DNA of 15,737 nucleotides. Origin: UBA1172 sp049889655. Lineage in GTDB: Bacteria; Pseudomonadota; Alphaproteobacteria; Puniceispirillales; UBA1172. Within the stretch, counting starts at the first letter, position 1; each line of letters opens with the position of its first letter. Of the stretch, positions 14,529 through 15,737 are shown piece after piece. A program made the translations under genes and the position numbers. The DNA lies in the NCBI GenBank assembly GCA_049889655.1, contig JBMHCY010000086.1, forward strand, positions 1-15,737, in the 5' to 3' direction. The notes below the pieces were generated by a model, which was not told the DNA's origin, searched no databases, and saw only the letters and a program-made list of their open reading frames with translations.

Positions 14529-15737
14529 ATGTCCAAGCAACCCGAAGTCAATACCTCGCCGCGCAGTGCCGACAAGATAGCCAGCACCACCTGCTATATG
14601 TGCGCCTGCCGGTGCGGGATCAATGTCCATATCAAGAATGGTGAAATCCGTTATATCGAGGGCAACCGCGATCACCCGGTCAATCAGGGTGTGCTTTGCG
14701 CCAAGGGTTCGGCCGGGATCATGCAGCATCTTTCACCTGCCCGGCTGCGGGCCCCGCTGAAGCGTGTCGGCCCCCGGGGCAGTGGTGAATTTGTTGAGAT
14801 CTCCTGGGAAGAAGCACTGTCAACAGCAACCGAATGGCTGGCCCCGATCCGCCGCAAGGATCCGCGCAAACTGGCGTTTTTCACCGGCCGCGATCAATCG
14901 CAGGCGCTGACAGGCTGGTGGGCACAGCAGTTCGGCACACCGAATTTTGCCGCCCATGGCGGGTTTTGCTCGGTGAACATGGCGGCCGGGGGCATCTATA
15001 CCCTCGGCGGCGCGTTCTGGGAGTTTGGTTCCCCTGACTGGGAGAAGACCGAGTTATTCCTGATCTTCGGTGTCGCCGAGGACCATGACAGCAACCCCAT
15101 CAAAATCGGTCTCGGCCGGCTCAAGGAACGCGGTGTCAGGACAATTTCCGTCAACCCGGTACAGACTGGCTATTCGGCTGTTGCCGATGACTGGGTCGGC
15201 ATTACCCCGGGCACTGACGGGCTGATGATTCTGTCGCTGATCCAGGTGCTCATGGAAAGCGGCAAGATCGATCTCGATTATCTGATCCGCTACACCAACG
15301 CGCCGTGGCTGGTGATCCAGAACCCCGGCGGGAATGATCACGGGCTTTTCCTGCGTGACAAGGATGGCACGCCCCTGGTCATCGACAGGACAACAGGCAA
15401 GACAAAAGCGCATACGGCGAAAGGGCTTAAGCCGGCGCTTAAGGGCAGTGTCACCGTCAAGGGCAAGACAGCAATTCCAGTCTTCGAACTGATGGCGAAA
15501 GAATGGCTCGACCCGGCGCTCAGCCCCGAGGCCACAGCGGCGGAAACAGGTGTTCCAGCGGCACGGCTGCGGCGGCTGGCGGCAGAAATCGCCGAAGCGG
15601 CATTCGAGAAGACCATCACCATCAACCAGCCCTGGACGGACTGGAAAGGCGAACGCCATGACAAGATGATCGGGCGGCCTGTCTCGATGCACGCGATGCG
15701 GGGCATTTCCGCCCATTCCAACGGGTTCCAGACCTGC
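14529..15737 (+). CDS. soeA: Molybdopterin oxidoreductase, sulfite dehydrogenase SoeA-like catalytic subunit (5' part)
   Basis: This is the first 403 codons of a DMSO-reductase-family enzyme that runs off the right edge without a stop. Seen: a [4Fe-4S] site with Cys22, Cys25, Cys29 and Cys57, then CAKG (57-60), FFTGRDQSQALTG (117-129), and HGGFCSVNMA with likely Mo ligand Cys147. The EDHDSNPIK block follows in the pterin-binding domain. These blocks resemble SoeA of the membrane-associated SoeABC complex, which oxidises sulfite to sulfate at the cytoplasmic face, better than formate dehydrogenase. No Tat signal is present, in line with a cytoplasmic SoeA. An AGAGGA ribosome site lies ten bases before the ATG, directly after pta. 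soeB and soeC are expected beyond the window. Another polysulfide- or formate-type oxidoreductase is the alternative. Confidence 0.82.
   Translation, partial: MSKQPEVNTSPRSADKIASTTCYMCACRCGINVHIKNGEIRYIEGNRDHPVNQGVLCAKGSAGIMQHLSPARLRAPLKRVGPRGSGEFVEISWEEALSTATEWLAPIRRKDPRKLAFFTGRDQSQALTGWWAQQFGTPNFAAHGGFCSVNMAAGGIYTLGGAFWEFGSPDWEKTELFLIFGVAEDHDSNPIKIGLGRLKERGVRTISVNPVQTGYSAVADDWVGITPGTDGLMILSLIQVLMESGKIDLDYLIRYTNAPWLVIQNPGGNDHGLFLRDKDGTPLVIDRTTGKTKAHTAKGLKPALKGSVTVKGKTAIPVFELMAKEWLDPALSPEATAAETGVPAARLRRLAAEIAEAAFEKTITINQPWTDWKGERHDKMIGRPVSMHAMRGISAHSNGFQTC

Noticed and set aside
15054..15716. A 220-codon open frame on the minus strand at the right edge
   Set aside because: The plus strand here encodes a continuous molybdopterin oxidoreductase with clear motifs, so the antisense frame is spurious.
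14529..15737. Formate dehydrogenase alpha subunit as the name of the molybdoenzyme
   Set aside because: The general fold fits, but the CYMCACRCG start, the HGGFCSVN block and the pta/mocR context fit SoeA-type sulfite dehydrogenase better. Formate dehydrogenase stays as an alternative only.

Overview
The window looks like the chromosome of a GC-rich, probably marine alphaproteobacterium. The clues are protein family make-up, codon use with C/G third positions, Tat-exported binding proteins and MocR-type regulation. A Rhodospirillales-like host is a guess. Both ends cut through genes. No RNA genes, CRISPR arrays, insertion sequences or phage genes are visible, and no gene-free stretch exceeds about 150 bases.

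Left region, minus strand (1-1053): tupC (cut at the window edge) and tupB, the ATPase and permease of a tungstate/molybdate-type ABC importer. A strong UUCG-loop terminator (1090-1118) separates them from the genes upstream.

Central minus-strand operon (8592 down to 1144): a membrane histidine-box desaturase/hydroxylase, a TIM-barrel isomerase-like protein, and a complete oligopeptide-type ABC importer (permease I, an unusually long permease II, a fused double ATPase and a Tat-exported binding protein). The layout suggests uptake of a small, probably nitrogen-containing compound coupled to its oxygenation, rather than lipid metabolism. The divergent plus-strand pair 8741-10519 encodes a quinone-oxidoreductase-like MDR enzyme and an SDR dehydrogenase.

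Right region (10547-15737): an omega-amino-acid:pyruvate aminotransferase (minus) lies divergent to a MocR/TauR-type regulator (plus). A phosphate acetyltransferase and the catalytic subunit of a membrane-associated sulfite dehydrogenase (soeA-like, running off the right edge) follow. This resembles a C2-sulfonate (taurine/hypotaurine) dissimilation locus: transamination, a C2 unit leaving as acetyl phosphate, and sulfite oxidised to sulfate. However, no sulfoacetaldehyde acetyltransferase (xsc) and no TauABC transporter are in view. Four copies of a CTGGTWCYA element flank the regulator, two in each neighbouring intergenic region, and are likely its operators.

Read together, the window may encode one catabolic programme: import of an unknown compound, hydroxylation, oxidation by the MDR and SDR enzymes, transamination, acetyl-CoA formation and sulfite detoxification, with tungstate/molybdate uptake supplying the cofactor metal. 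That link between the left and right halves is inference.
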